Shown one piece after another: positions 44,125 to 56,163 of a stretch of DNA of 64,000 nt. The position numbers and the translations under genes are program-made. Within the stretch, counting starts at the first letter, position 1. The number at the start of each line of letters is the position of its first letter. Origin of the DNA: Pieris napi (Eukaryota > Arthropoda > Insecta > Lepidoptera > Pieridae). The stretch covers positions 1,419,001-1,483,000 of the forward strand of contig NC_062251.1 of the NCBI RefSeq assembly GCF_905475465.1. Direction: 5' to 3'. The notes beneath the pieces are model-generated. The model was not told the origin of the DNA and made no database searches. It was given only the letters and a program-made list of their open reading frames with translations.

Positions 44125-44742
44125 AAAAAAAAACATTATTATAATAATGAACGTCAAAGTTATGCTACTAAATACTTCAGACAATAATTGGAGAATTTAA
44201 CGAACTTTTACTAGTATCAGAAATAGAGAAAGTCCAAGTCTCGCAACTCTTCTTCTACCGTTAAAAGTGAGATCCATTTGATTTCAAGTGGGTTAATTCA
44301 GTTCCTATATTACCTTCTGTCTTATGTTATTACGTAATAAGCTAACAACATCGTATGTTATCACGTAATGACAACATGGCCATATTAATTTTAACTAATG
44401 GTTTAGTAAACAGTCTTTTGTTTTGTCCACACATCAACACAAACTATATAAAAAAAGTGTGTGCGTACAAAGTACACATAAGTGAAACTTCTTTGGCAAA
44501 CTGATTTTTAACTCTTCATATTTATACAAATCTAAAACTTTAGATTTCCGAGACTTAGAGGGAGGGAAAAAGGAAGATATGTTAGGAATTTAATTGTCAT
44601 TAAAATATTAAAAGTGTGGAAAATTAATACAAATTATAAATTTAATTGTTTTAATTTATTTCATCGATAATAAAAACGCGTGACATTTTAATTAACAATT
44701 CTTCATTTGAGATTTCAATAAATTATTTTGTATAATATACTC
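44125..44742. repeat. End of copy A
   Basis: Positions 44150-44450 match 59650-59715 plus 60355-60565. From 44456 a GAAGTGAAACTTC-family element starts (gtgtgcgtacaaagtacac) and is cut at about 44742, which is where copy A stops. Confidence 0.65.
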
Positions 44743-45142
44743 TTAGTCCAGGAGGAATCGGCGCATGAGTACCGAAAACTATTCCACCTCAATTTTTTTA
44801 TGCCATCCTCTTTAAATTGTCCTACTGTTGATATAAATGGATGTTACCATGGGACAACCCCGTGCCATATGGTTTAAACTGAAATTGTTTAAACAATTGC
44901 AAGGAATTGTTATTTTTCAACCGGACAATTTTTTATATACTTTATTGAAATACGAATAAAAAAAGTCCTATGACTTTTCTCGATAAAGTTAATATTTTTA
45001 GAGATATGAATTTTTAAAGGTTCGAAAAATCTCAAATTTGTGTACTTTTTACCCATGAAAAATATATTAAAAAAATAAATAAAATATAAATAATTTTTTT
45101 TTAATTCTTTATACCTTTATACCTTTATACCTTTATTCTTTA
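44743..45142. other. Junction between duplication copies
   Basis: About 400 bp found once in the window. It contains the palindrome gtttaaactgaaattgtttaaac and a triple tatacctt run just before copy B. It is the only sequence joining A to B. Confidence 0.6.
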
Positions 45143-46083
45143 GTCCTTCAAAGAGCGTACCAATTCTTAAAATGAGGCATTTGAGAGCCTTCTGGCATTG
45201 AGACTGTCCATGGGCGATCACTTAACATCAGATGAGCCTCCTGCCCGTTTGCTTCTATAAGTACCAATTATTAAAAGGCCGGCAACGAACACGCGAGGCC
45301 TCTGGCTTTGAGAGTGTCTATGGGCGGTATCACATAACATCAGGTGTGCCTCTTGCCCGTTTGCCCCCTGTTCTATAAGTACCGATTCTTAAAAGGCCGG
45401 CAACACACTTGCGAGCCTTATGGCAATGTGAGTGTCTATGGGCGGTATCACATAACATCAGATGAGCCTCCGTCCCGTTTGCCCCCTGTTCTATAAGTAC
45501 CAATTCTTAAAAGGCCGGCAACGCACTTGCGAGCCTTTTGGCAATGTGAGTGTCTATGGGCGGTATCACATAACATCAGATGAGCCTCCTGCCCGTTTGC
45601 CACCTGTTTTACAAGTACCAAATTCTTAGAGGCCGGCAACGCACTTGCGAGCCTTATGGTAATGTGAGTGTCTATGGGCGGTATCACATAACATCAGGTG
45701 TGTCTCTTGCCCGTTTGCCACTTGTTTTATAAGTACCAATTCTTAAAGGCCGGCAACGCACTTGCGAGCCTTTTGGCAATGTCAGTGTCTATGGGCGATA
45801 TCATATAACATCAGATGAGCCTCCTACCCGTTTGTATTCATAAGTACCAATTCTTTAAAGGCCGGCAACGCACTTGCGACATTTTGATAGTTACGAAACC
45901 CGGGAACATTTTGCATTGGTAATTCAGTATATTTTTTTTAATGTAGGCAACAAGATCAGCCTTCAATGCGTGATTTGTGTCTATGGATGTTCCTTGGTCC
46001 ATCTTTTATCAAAATCGGTTGAGTAGTTTTTGAGATATCAATTTTTAGACATGTATAGGTATTTGAAATCAATTTCTTTCCAG
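45143..46083 (+). repeat. LINE-tail tandem array, copy B
   Basis: About seven units from 45143 to 45880, same order as copy A. Then about 200 bp equivalent to the end of sarcoglycan intron 4, including the acceptor tttccag before 46084. Confidence 0.85.
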
Positions 46084-46249
46084 GTATTTACCTATAGCCG
46101 CACCCCTAACACGGGGAGGGGGTATTGGGCAATTCAAAGTGTGTGTTTGTATGCCCCAGGGTAAGTTGTTCAGGGTGGCCGTCCCCTCTGGCCAGAAAGT
46201 CACCTGTTCACATGTCAATATGACAGGGGATTTGAACCCATGTCTGTAA
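46084..46249 (+). CDS. Scgbeta: Beta-sarcoglycan terminal exon, copy B
   Basis: Intact acceptor, reading frame and stop (TAA 46247-46249). The only coding difference from 33558-33723 that I see is a silent GTC to GTG codon in LFRVAV. Exon 4 could splice to either copy and give the same protein with a different 3' UTR. No upstream exons are duplicated, so on its own it is not a gene. Confidence 0.85.
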
Positions 46250-47135
46250 ATTGGTTTTTTTTTTATATTATGGCAATAGTTTTGACTTGTAAATTGGGTT
46301 TTTTTTTTAATATTATGGCAATAGTTTTGACTTGTAAATTGGTTTTTTTTTATATTATGGCAATAGTTTTGACTTGTAAATTGGTTTTTTTTTATAATGG
46401 CAATAGTTTTGACTTGTAAATTGGGTTTTTTTTTTTTAATATTATGGTAATAGTTTTGACTTGTAAATTGGGTTTTTTTTTTAATATTATGGCAATAGTT
46501 TTGACTTGTAAATTGGTTTTTTTTTTATAATGGCAATAGTTTTGACTTGTAAATTGGGTTTTTTTTTTAATATTATGGCAATAGTTTTGACTTGTAAATT
46601 GGGTTTTTTTTTTTAATATTATGGCAATAGTTTTGACTTGTAAATTTGTTTTTTTTTTATATATAATGGCAATAGTTGTGACTTGTAAATTGGGTTTTTT
46701 TTTTATATAATGGCATTAGTTTTGACTTGTAAATTGGTTTTTTTTTTTAATATTATGGCAATAGTTTTGACTTGTAAATTGGGTTTTTTTTTTAATATTA
46801 TGGCAATAGTTTTGACTTGTAAATTGGGTTTTTTTTTATATAATGGCAATAGTTTTGACTTGTAAATTGGGTTTTTTTTTTTAATATTATGGCAATAGGT
46901 TTGACTTGTAAATTTGTTTTTTTTTTATATATAATGGCAATAGTTGTGACTTGTAAATTGGGTTTTTTTTTTATATAATGGCATTAGTTTTGACTTGTAA
47001 ATTGGTTTTTTTTTTAATATTATGGCAATAGTTTGACTTGTAAATTGGGTTTTTTTTTTAATATTATGGCAATAGTTTTGACTTGTAAATTGGGTTTTTT
47101 TTTATATAATGGCAATAGTTTTGACTTGTAAATTG
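46250..47135 (+). repeat. 3' UTR minisatellite, copy B (20 units)
   Basis: Twenty copies of the 43-48 bp unit found eight times in copy A. Variants (aatttg, atggcattag, agttgtgac) occur twice in the same order about 267 bp apart (46643 and 46910). This shows expansion by duplication of a six-unit block. Confidence 0.92.
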
Positions 47136-47710
47136 GGTTTTCTCAAGAAATTTGTCCAAACACTATGTATTGGTGTCGTGATTTGTTATTTTTGTTCTCG
47201 TTGCCATAGTAACCGTGTAGATGAAGTACGTAATAGATTGGATCTTCGAAATTGAGAGAGTCATGTATTAGAGTGAACGAGACAGAATGATTTTTGCGTC
47301 TATTTTGACTTAATCCTCGCTCTATGGATTTCTATGACAGTGAGATTAGATGAAGTACGCAATAGATTGGGTATTCGAAATTGAGACAGTCATATATAGA
47401 AATGTATAAGAGTGAACGAGACTATGACAATGAGCATAGATGAAGAATGTTATAGATTGGGTCTTATTACTAAACTGAGACAGTCGTATATAAAACTGTA
47501 TAGGAGTGAACAAGATAGAATGATTATTTTGCGTCTATTTTGTTTGACTTCAGCCTTGTTCTATGAATTACTGTGACAATGAACTTAGATGAAGTACGGA
47601 ATAGATTGGGTCTCATAACAAAATTAGGTAGTCATATATAGAAGTGTATAAGAGTAAACAAGACAGAATGCTTGTATTGCGTCTATTTTGTTTAACTTCA
47701 GTTAATGAAG
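47136..47710 (+). repeat. Tandem repeat of about 137-149 bp, copy B
   Basis: Same units as 34135-34730, with a deletion of about 65 bp where gaacgagac joins tatgacaatgagc near 47420. Confidence 0.82.
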
Positions 47711-47871
47711 CCAAATATATTATAGTTTTATTATGTTGTATAATTTTATTCTTTGTTTGTTTTTAGTATAAATATTATATGGCATTTATTTGTTATTGCC
47801 TATACAAATAGCGTAAAAGCGGCATTCAATCAAAATAATTAAAAGAGACAGACAGCTAGTTACCTATAATA

Positions 47872-48207
47872 AAGTACTTTTGGAACGAAGTTCCTTATCG
47901 CGCGTTGTGAAAGGGGGCTAGACGGAAAAAATTCTTACGAAAAGTTGTCACGACACTTTTTTGCTATTTGCTATTGTAATACACCGGTTCTCGTCCGATA
48001 ACCGAAGTTAAGCAACGTCGGGCGAGGTCAGTACTTGGATGGGTGACCGCCTGGGAACACCTCGTGATGTTGGCTTTTTTTTTTCGTCGTAAGATTGATG
48101 TCGAGAAAATCTATCATACTGTTATGATACCAATTAACGTATAAATTAATCGAAAGGAATTTCGTTCCATCCGGATGTCCCTTGACACCTCTAAAGTTTT
48201 TTTTTTT
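47872..48207 (+). mobile_element. 5S rRNA-bearing element, copy 3
   Basis: Duplicate of 34908-35240; 5S part 47976-48074. The pair differ at only a few bases over 335 bp. Confidence 0.85.
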
Positions 48208-48791
48208 TATATTTTAGCAAAGTATGTATAATGGATCCCCGGTAAACTGACAAACATTTTGCAGGGCATTGTCGGACTATCGAATTTGTCGGATTATAGA
48301 ATACCTACTGCCTAAGGCCGGAATAGTCCAGAATTTTTCACAAAAGAGTACCTCGTAATCCGACAAATTACAGATCCAATGATAATATCGTTAATGTACT
48401 CTAAAGTACAAATAAACATTCAAATTAAAAAAAAAATCAATAATAAACAACAGACCTTCTTCTGGACCTGGATTAGTTTATAAGATAATGTTGTTTTTGT
48501 ACGGGTTTAGAGAAATGTTCAGCTTTTTGGTCCTTCGAGAATCGAGTACATGATTTATAATTTTTTGCCGATATAGCAGAATTATTTCTAATTGATGTAA
48601 TTAGTATATAATAGCACAAATTATATCTAGTCAAATGTCTAGTCAATGTAAAAACATGTAATATATAATGTATAGTATGCTGTTTTTTATTTCCACCACC
48701 GATAAAAGCCTTTAAAGGTTCCTCAAACTAAATGATTGTCAAAGTCATTTATTCATATAGGTAACACAATGTACACTTAAGAACCTGAAGA
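48208..48791. repeat. Copy B equivalent of 35241-35830
   Basis: pogo-like remnant, A-run and AT-rich spacer, closely matching copy A. No gene. Confidence 0.6.
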
Positions 48792-49118
48792 GGGGCCTCA
48801 TAGCCTAGCGGTCTTATTAAGTGGCAGCTAGGTGAGGGGTACCGGGTTCGATTCCCGGTTCGAGGACAAGTTTTAATTTAATTTAAATTTGTTCTCGGCC
48901 TTTGGGAGGGTTGTGCGGTACCGGGCGAGTGCCTAAATCGTACATGGAGGGCACGGTCGAATTTCTAAGGCAAGCAGTGAGTATGCTCAAAAGGAGACTG
49001 TGAAGGTTTAGAACGTAGCAATACGTTCTAGGCCGAGGATGGCAAATTACAAGTGCGAATTATAAAAATCTTATACTTGACGCTGGCTAATGCACAAACC
49101 GTGCCAGAGCCATAAAAA
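48792..49118 (+). mobile_element. tRNA-derived SINE, third family, copy B only
   Basis: A tRNA-like head (A-box-like tagcctagcggtc; B box GGGTTCGATTCCC at 48843-48855) leads a body with ttctcggcctttggg and acaaaccgtgccagagcc, ending in A9. It sits inside a non-LTR tail that is uninterrupted in copy A (35815-35850). Confidence 0.85.
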
Positions 49119-50009
49119 AAAAGAAATACATAATAGATGCTTCTAATTTTACATTTACTGCCAGTTGTCAAATCATTCCGTAGAACGGAAGAGAAGAACT
49201 AGCAATAAACTCTCCGCCACTCTTTTTAATCGCCAAGTTTTTTGTTTTACACAACGTTTGTAAGGAGCTGCAACCATTACACCATGTTCCACATGGCATC
49301 TTAAGTAATTAATAATAATAAAATAAATTAAAAAAAAAAAGATTTATCCTTTATCAGCAGGAGGCATGGTAAAATAGAATCACGCACTTACATTATCATG
49401 GGAACAACACGCAAATACACGAATTCAAGTACGACCAGTCACCACAAGTAGCACCCGTTCACGAGTATGACGCATGGCCAGCCATCGGCCCCCTCGCCAT
49501 ATTTTAGGGAGAGAGACAATCCGACGCATGGACGCCGTCACATTTGCTTGAAGGACCGTCACGAAGACGTGCAGCGTTTTAGTCGAATTTTTTTTATTTA
49601 ATAAAGACGTGCTAGTATAATATTGTGGCGCAATTACTCATGCTTGAACACCGATGATGTTTTTAATACATATCAATATCATTATTATTTCATTAAGTAA
49701 CAAATTACCATTTTTTTTGTTAGTTTGTTTTATAAGGGCACAGAACAGTTGACTATTTTAGAAAATGTGGACATAAGTAATTATGATAGTAATGAATTTG
49801 TTATATTACTTGGTAATTACCATATTAATGGTGGTATTATAACAACAACTAATTTTGGTTCTGGTTTTTAATTAGCATTATTATTCATTAATATAGAAAG
49901 ACTGGCAAAATTAAATTATGGGATTTGGGCATAATTACTCAATAAATAATTTACAAAGAAGTTTCACTTCTGACATGTGTACTTTGTACGCACGCACTTT
50001 TTTACACGC
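49119..50009. repeat. Non-LTR tail and repeat mosaic
   Basis: Positions 49139-49375 are a minus-strand tail of the cttggcgatt family. Positions 49530-49610 are a gacgtgcagcg end, and 49958-50005 a GAAGTGAAACTTC-family end in reverse. The rest is AT-rich. No gene. Confidence 0.55.
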
Positions 50010-50880
50010 TTTATATTAGCTTCACCTGTATGTATGTATGTAACAGACTCCTTCGGACTCGATTTTGACCCACGGACCCACTTTTAACGGACAGATTTAA
50101 TTCAAACTTTGCGCACCTGTCAAAGATCGATGACAATGCAATAATCCGAAAAAAAAAATTAACTAAAAAATAAATAATAGTTTAAAAAAACTAAATACAC
50201 GCTTTTAAAGCACATCAAAAAAGTAATTCCTAATTTAGGCTGAAAATGGTAATGAACCAAAAATACTGGTTTTATTGTGAAAAAGCGTGGGGCGCTCTGT
50301 GCCATATTTTTCGTCTCTCGAGCAATTGATGTGCTTTAAAAGCGTGTTTTTTAGTTTTTTTAAACTATTATTTATTCATGTTTTCTGTTTCTTATATTTA
50401 TTTAACAATCTGTTTGCCTATGTATATCTTTAGGAGCTGTAAAAACTTATAAATTGTCAATCATAAGTGATCTTGTCAGATTAGTCAGCCGATTTTGTCC
50501 GCATTCGTCCTTTGTGAAACCAACGTATCCATTCATTTCCTCCGATAACTTCGGAACAAATATCGAAACGGCTTTCAATTTTTACACGCTTTATATTAGC
50601 TTCACCTGTATGTATGTATGTATGTAACCGACTCCTTCGGACTCGATTTTGACCCACTTTTAACGGACAGATTTAATTCAAACTTTGCGCACCTGTCAAA
50701 GATCGATGACAATGCGATAATCCGAAGAAAAAAAATGAAATGTAACTAAAAAATAAATAAGTTCTCTGTGCCATATTTTTCGTCTATCGAGCAACCCACG
50801 CTTTTTCACAATAATACCAGTATTTTTTGTTCATTACCATTTTCAGCCTAAATTAGGAATTATTATCGTAATACTAGCTG
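50010..50880. repeat. Direct repeats of a CTTCACCTGTATGTATG unit
   Basis: A segment of about 160 bp (cgctttatattagcttcac to aaaataaataa) occurs at 50010 and 50582 in direct orientation. It also occurs inverted at 15230-15350. Between them lies 50386-50580, the inverted copy of 36180-36440. Confidence 0.65.
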
Positions 50881-51560
50881 CCCCCGAGAACTTCATCTAA
50901 CTTTTTAGTAGGTACATACCCACTTTTCCGGTTATCCGGAATGAAAACTTTTTAGGTTTTTCTGAATTTTCTCTATATCAACCTCAGAGTTCAAATTATA
51001 AGTTCTTAACTAATAAATAAAAAATAGGGATTGATCGTTGAGGGTAGATGAAAATTAAGGGTTGTATGTATTTTTGGGAGTGTACACCCCTTATCACTTA
51101 GAGGTTTAAAATCTGGATAGTAGCCGATTCTCAGACTTACTGAATGTCCATAAAGAATTTCATAAGAATCGGTCGAGCCGTTTCGGAGGAGTATGGGAAC
51201 GAACATTGTGACACGAGAATTTTATATACATATATAGAGATATAAAAATAGAACCTTAACAAATAACCAGAACGGACTCTAGTAACCTAAAGAAAAATAA
51301 TTATTATTCTCCAATTTCACCATGCCTCCTGCAGATAGAGGACAAATCTTTGTTTTTAATTTATTTTATTATTATTTATTACTTAAGATGTCATGTGGAA
51401 CATGGTGCAATGATTGCAGCTGCTTACAATCATTATGTAAAACAAGAACTTGGCGATTAAAAAGAGTGGCGGAGAGTTTATTGCCAGTTCTCGTCCGTTC
51501 TACGCCCTTGATTTGAGAACTGGCAGTATATGTAAAATTAGGAGCAGTTAATGTATATTT
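50881..51560 (+). repeat. RTE-like tail and non-LTR tail
   Basis: Positions 50881-51235 start ctagctgcccccg and contain agccgattctcagactta and gtcgagccgtttcgg. Positions 51315-51560 are a plus-strand tail of the other family. Confidence 0.6.
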
Positions 51561-51742
51561 GTTTTTTGACGTTCATTTAAATTCTTTTTCTTTTGGTTCC
51601 TCTCCACTACAGGACCTTGGCCTTCAGTCTCGTGAAGCCTGTTCTGTGGCAGCTGCTGCAACTCTTCCGCAGTCGCAATACCCGTCCACTAACGATGATT
51701 TTTACTTCTTACACGCTGTTTACCCTGGATTTCTATCCATTA

Positions 51743-52413
51743 AGTCCGATTTACATTATCTTAGTGTTTAGGAGAGTGCTTTAGTACAACTTGAAAGGCA
51801 AGTTCTTTAGTGCTTTAGTGCGTTGCGAGTGAACGTTTACATTTCTTCTAGTAGAGTATCATTACAGCGCCACAATGAACGCGCAACGACGTCGGCAAAT
51901 ACGCTCTATTCTACGCAAAATACTAACTGTAGTTATGGAACAAATAGAAGACGAGATTTTATTCGAAATAAATAAACTAAATATAAATAATAAACAAAAT
52001 AGCTTCTTTTAAGGCAGTGTATGCCGAATGCCTAGCCTGTTTGTTTTTGTATAAATTGTTTTTAACGTTCCACAAACATTCGTGAACAACATATTCAGAC
52101 ACAAATTTGATAGTTGTATCTTCCGACCATTTAGCCATCTTTAAAAATCAAAAATCACGCACGCGTTTCACGGCACTTATGCACTCTCCTAAAGATTTGA
52201 CTAAATTACGTGTTTACACACAACGAGGGAAGATCTCGGGGGGTGCGCGGGCGCGGGACGGGTATCACTTGAAACAAAAATAAAAAGCGATTCTATTTTG
52301 ATTCAACTTGAAAGTCAAGTAGAACTGTACTAAAGCAAGTAGCGTTTACATGTTTCAACTAAAGTACTATCCTAAAGCACTCTCCTAAACACTAAGATAA
52401 TGTAAATCGGCCC
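51743..52413. mobile_element. Harbinger-like element with MADF-like ORF
   Basis: TTA flanks both ends (51740-51742, 52414-52416). The inverted ends share ccgatttacattatctta and tgtttaggagagtgcttt over about 50 bp. Inside are a short minus-strand MADF-like ORF (51977-52138) and a plus-strand frame from ATG 51875 (MNAQRRRQIRSILRKIL). Most likely an internally deleted two-gene Harbinger. Confidence 0.8.
51977..52138 (-). pseudogene. MADF-like DNA-binding protein fragment
   Basis: ATG at 52138 opens 53 codons: MAKWSEDTTIKFVSEYV, then CLWNVKNNLYKNKQARHSAY. The W..E.T..FV..Y....CLWN....Y.N...R..AY pattern is the first two-thirds of a MADF/Myb-SANT-like domain. Such a protein is the usual second product of PIF/Harbinger elements. 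Truncated by the internal deletion. Confidence 0.7.
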
Positions 52414-52416
52414 TTA

Positions 52417-53933
52417 TAATTAATTAAAGGTGGTAGTCGTGTGGGCATGGGTGGGGTATGCTTTGAAATTAAATTAATAAAGGATTTATTTTAAGAGTAA
52501 GAAAGTTTTTGCTAAGTAACAACAAACGTATAAACTCGCATTTCTTTAATATGCAAATCAATATCAAAATATCATAACAAAAAAGTAAGTACATAATATA
52601 TGAGTAGGCAAACAACATTTAAAGTTTCTAAAAAAGGAAAAAGAAAAGTATGTAGATCATAAATACAGTGTGGAAATAATCATTATTTATTTATTTTAAG
52701 AAGGCACACGTACAATTCATTCATTCAAACAAATCATTTATTCCAATTAGACCACCTAAAATGACACTTTTCAAACGTTAAATAAAATATAAAGATGATT
52801 CCAATTTCCCCCTTCCAAAACGTAGTTTCGTGTGGAGAAGAATTGGCAAGACTTTACTTACTCTTTTAAAATATATTTACAATATTTTGTATACATTAGT
52901 TAAATAATAGTCCTATAATAAAACTACTATACTAAATAGGCACAAAGTATTACTTACGAAGTATACATGTTCCTCACATATTTACAAATATTGAAAGCGT
53001 AGAATATTATACATTAAAGAGTAATAATAAAAAAAAACAATAAATTCGTGAGATAAAAATAAATAAATTTGTAGTATTATAAATGAATTGGCACGGTACT
53101 GTCATAATATTAATATTTTTAAATAGTTCCCTAGAGATCGCGACGACAAACAAAAACTATAGGTACATGCATGTACAGAAATGACAACATTTAAAGGGCA
53201 ACATAACAACCATAAAGAGCAGAAATTATGCAATAAAAAGACAATAAACTAGATCTAGAAATACAAACAATTAAATATTTAATATATTTCTGATTTGCGA
53301 TTGTTATTTTAGTTATTTCGACTATGATTTGCGTGTTGTTCCCACGAGAATGTAAGTGCGTGCTCTCAATTTCACCATGCCTCCTGCTGATAGAGGACAA
53401 GTACTTGTTCTTAATTTATTTTATTATTATTAATTACTGAAGATATGTGGAACAAGGTGTTATGGTTGCAGTTACAAACATCTTGTAAAACAAAAAAAAA
53501 TGTGAGCCGTCACGGTACGCCTGATATGAAACATCGACATTATTTTGTAAAAGTAATATGCAGAAAAGAACAGATTGTGATAGGAACTAAATATGTCATA
53601 ATGATAAAATAAAATATTACGATTTTTTTCCAGATAACGATGACTATTTATTGAATAAACATTTATTTTCATTAAATACAAAAATTTACGAATTTATTTC
53701 AAATCGTGACTACTTAATTCGTTTAATCAGTGACTTCGAAATAAACACATCGTACACACTACTGCATATAGACTATAATATATTCTACGGTACGGTACGC
53801 ACGCACTTTTTTTTAAACATACATTGCTATTTATACCATCTCTACAAAACTAAAACCGTATACTTATTTTGAGATGCGCATGTTATACGACTATCTGAAA
53901 AAGGAAAATACTTAACAGCGACAGCGTAGCGTT
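52417..53933. repeat. Copy B equivalent of 37430-38904
   Basis: Positions 52742-53933 follow copy A closely, without the 37813-38105 insertion. Positions 53355-53500 are the partial non-LTR tail. Positions 52417-52741 are unassigned AT-rich sequence. Confidence 0.65.
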
Positions 53934-54105
53934 TGAAGAAGAAAATAGCGGAAAAACAGCCCCATTTGCAGAAGAAGAAAGTGCTATTTCATCAAGATAC
54001 TACAGCGTGTCGCAAATCAATAAAAAATGGAAAAAATCCATTATTTGGGCTTCCTATTGCTTCCTTACACTTCAGGTTTAGGCTCCAGCGACTTTTTCCA
54101 GCCTT
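53934..54105 (+). pseudogene. mariner transposase fragment, copy B
   Basis: Same remnant as 38905-39075 (QPHLQKKKVLFHQDTTA) with independent point changes, again followed by a palindromic element piece (54105-54270). Confidence 0.78.
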
Positions 54106-54557
54106 GCGATTCTGTAACTCACTTTTACTCACTTGAACTCACACAGCGGTTTTCACATCGGCGGTCGCTCTCAAATCAGTTGTGAAGCAGTAATTTTATG
54201 ATTTGGCATTCTGAAAAGGTGGGAGCTTTGTGAGTTCGAAAAGTGAGTTACAGAATCGCAAGGCTGTTCTCAGACTTAATCGTATATATATTGGCTTAGT
54301 ATTGTAATAGTGTATGTATATTTGTGCATAAATTAATAATCGGCAGAGCTAAATAAACTCTAATTGTATGTATTTCCATTTTTTGTCCACCTGTCCAAAT
54401 ATTGTCTAATACTTTACGATATAATTTCATTGACGTTGTTTACGTATATAAAGTAAACACACACACAGATTACTCGCTTCTTTTAATCGACTATTTATTC
54501 TTTTATTTAAGTGAAACTTTTATTACATCGTCTCAATTTTTTTCGTCTGTGTGTCGC

Positions 54558-54665
54558 ATGTCGCGTGACGGTCGGCCGCGGAGTAGGGATAAAGTAAAAG
54601 GCGCTCGTCAGAGCAGCCAAGGCCAATATGGCGGCGCCTATAGTTCGCAGCAGCTGACCGTGTAG
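54558..54665 (+). CDS. Small 35-codon ORF, copy B
   Basis: Partner of 39485-39592, with one residue changed. Upstream differs by about 30 bp more 5' sequence (catcgtctcaattttttt) absent from copy A. Function unknown. Confidence 0.25.
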   Translation: MSRDGRPRSRDKVKGARQSSQGQYGGAYSSQQLTV

Positions 54666-55128
54666 TGTATAGACTATTATTTAATATGTGTATATAATCT
54701 AAATAATTGTTAAGTATTATGTATGTCGTACTCTCTAAGACACAGAGTTCAATAAAAATATTACTTGGAGACTTAGTCTACTTTTATTATTTGCCATTAT
54801 CATTTCAAATCCAAGTATAAAATTAAGATTGATAAAGCGATTTTTATACCCTTAATATTATTATTCCAAAATTTATTAGTTAAATGTCTATAATGTGAAA
54901 AAAAGTTTCACTTTTACCGTGGTTTCATAAAATCCTTTTTTAATTTGTTTCCTTTGGACTCTTGCGCTGTGATCAAGGCGCTAATTGAAGATTTAAGGCC
55001 TGGTACTAGTGACTCCAGAGCTGGTGACTTCTCTGACGAATCATAGCAATACACAAAGAAGTGCCTTGAAGTGGCAACAGGGACCAAACTTTATAACTTT
55101 GTTTTAATTTTCTATTTATATATATATA

Positions 55129-55668
55129 TGTTAACGTAAAATTGTAAACACCGTTAGATTGTAATCTATCTCGCGAAATTATAAACTGTCGAAAGATTGT
55201 GAACCTCAGCGTACTGCTTACAATTTAACGTATTATTATTCGGTAAATGTAAATTGATTGTTTTGATGAATGTAAATTGATGTCGTGTTGAAAGTAACTC
55301 ACAGCTTTAGAATTAGTTATGTGAAATTTTTGGGAAGTAAAATTAATCTGTGATTGACCAAAGAAGTTTGAATGATAACTAAGTTAGTGTTGGAAATGAA
55401 ATGAAAGAAAATTTCATTAATTTTCGACATTCGACAAAAAACTAATTAACAAACAAATATGGTGGCGCGGGGCATATTCCGTTCAACCAATCAGCGCGCG
55501 AGGTGCGATCCGTTTCACAATTTGACGGTTTCACTTCGATAGATTACAATCTACCGAATAAAAATACGTTAAATTGTAAGCAGTTCGTTGAGGTTCACAA
55601 TCTTTCGACAGTTTACAATCTCGCGCGATAGATTACAATCTAACGGTTTTTAAAATTTTACGGTGACA
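55129..55668. mobile_element. TGTTAACG-ended MITE, longer form, copy B
   Basis: Duplicate of 40626-41165; same termini and inner segment. Confidence 0.85.
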
Positions 55669-55794
55669 TATATATTTAAGTGTGTTGACACCCACCTTCA
55701 CTACGCTTTGAGTTTATTTGGTTTCGTTTGTTGATTTGATTCGAGGCATAATTAAAGTGTATAGAATCGTGCGTTTTTAAGAAAAAAAATTTTG

Positions 55795-56163
55795 GTTGTT
55801 TGTAATGTAGGTTTACGATCGAGATGTTTACGTGATAACGTCTTATTGGTGATATAAGTTTTTGGGAAGTAAGGAATTAATGAAGATAACAATTTTTTCA
55901 AATTTTAAATTACATCTATCGTTTTATTCACACTTTTGATGATAAATTTCGGGTGTAAAATGACAAGTTTACTTATTCGACTATGATATACATTTTTCTT
56001 CATACATTCACGGAATGACTGGCAGCGCTCGAGATGAGACGGGAGATCGGTCCGTCTCTCTCTCGTTACACCTGCGATCGCGCTCGTGAGGTTTTGGTGT
56101 GACACAAGTTTCTGAACATGTCACCCGACTAAAACGATTTTAAAGACGTTATCACGTCAAAAA
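55795..56163. mobile_element. Copy B-specific insertion
   Basis: Absent from copy A (41298, where gtttttaagaaaaaaa runs into ttgaataaatacc). Inverted words tttacgtgataacgtctt (about 55829) and aaagacgttatcacgtca lie near its ends. Unclassified. Confidence 0.6.

Larger units (their letters stand above)
32747..44742 (+). repeat. Segmental duplication, copy A
   Basis: Aligns in order and orientation with 45143-60880: LINE-tail array, terminal sarcoglycan exon, minisatellite, second tandem repeat, 5S element, the decayed 37430-39240 block, the MITE at 40626, the LINE tail at 41940, the palindrome at 42907, a second tail array and the 44260-44742 block. The two copies are very similar apart from insertions and array length. 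Confidence 0.9.

Noticed and set aside
33558..46249. Copy B as a second complete beta-sarcoglycan gene
   Set aside because: Only the last exon is duplicated; no exon 1-4 sequence appears after 33723.
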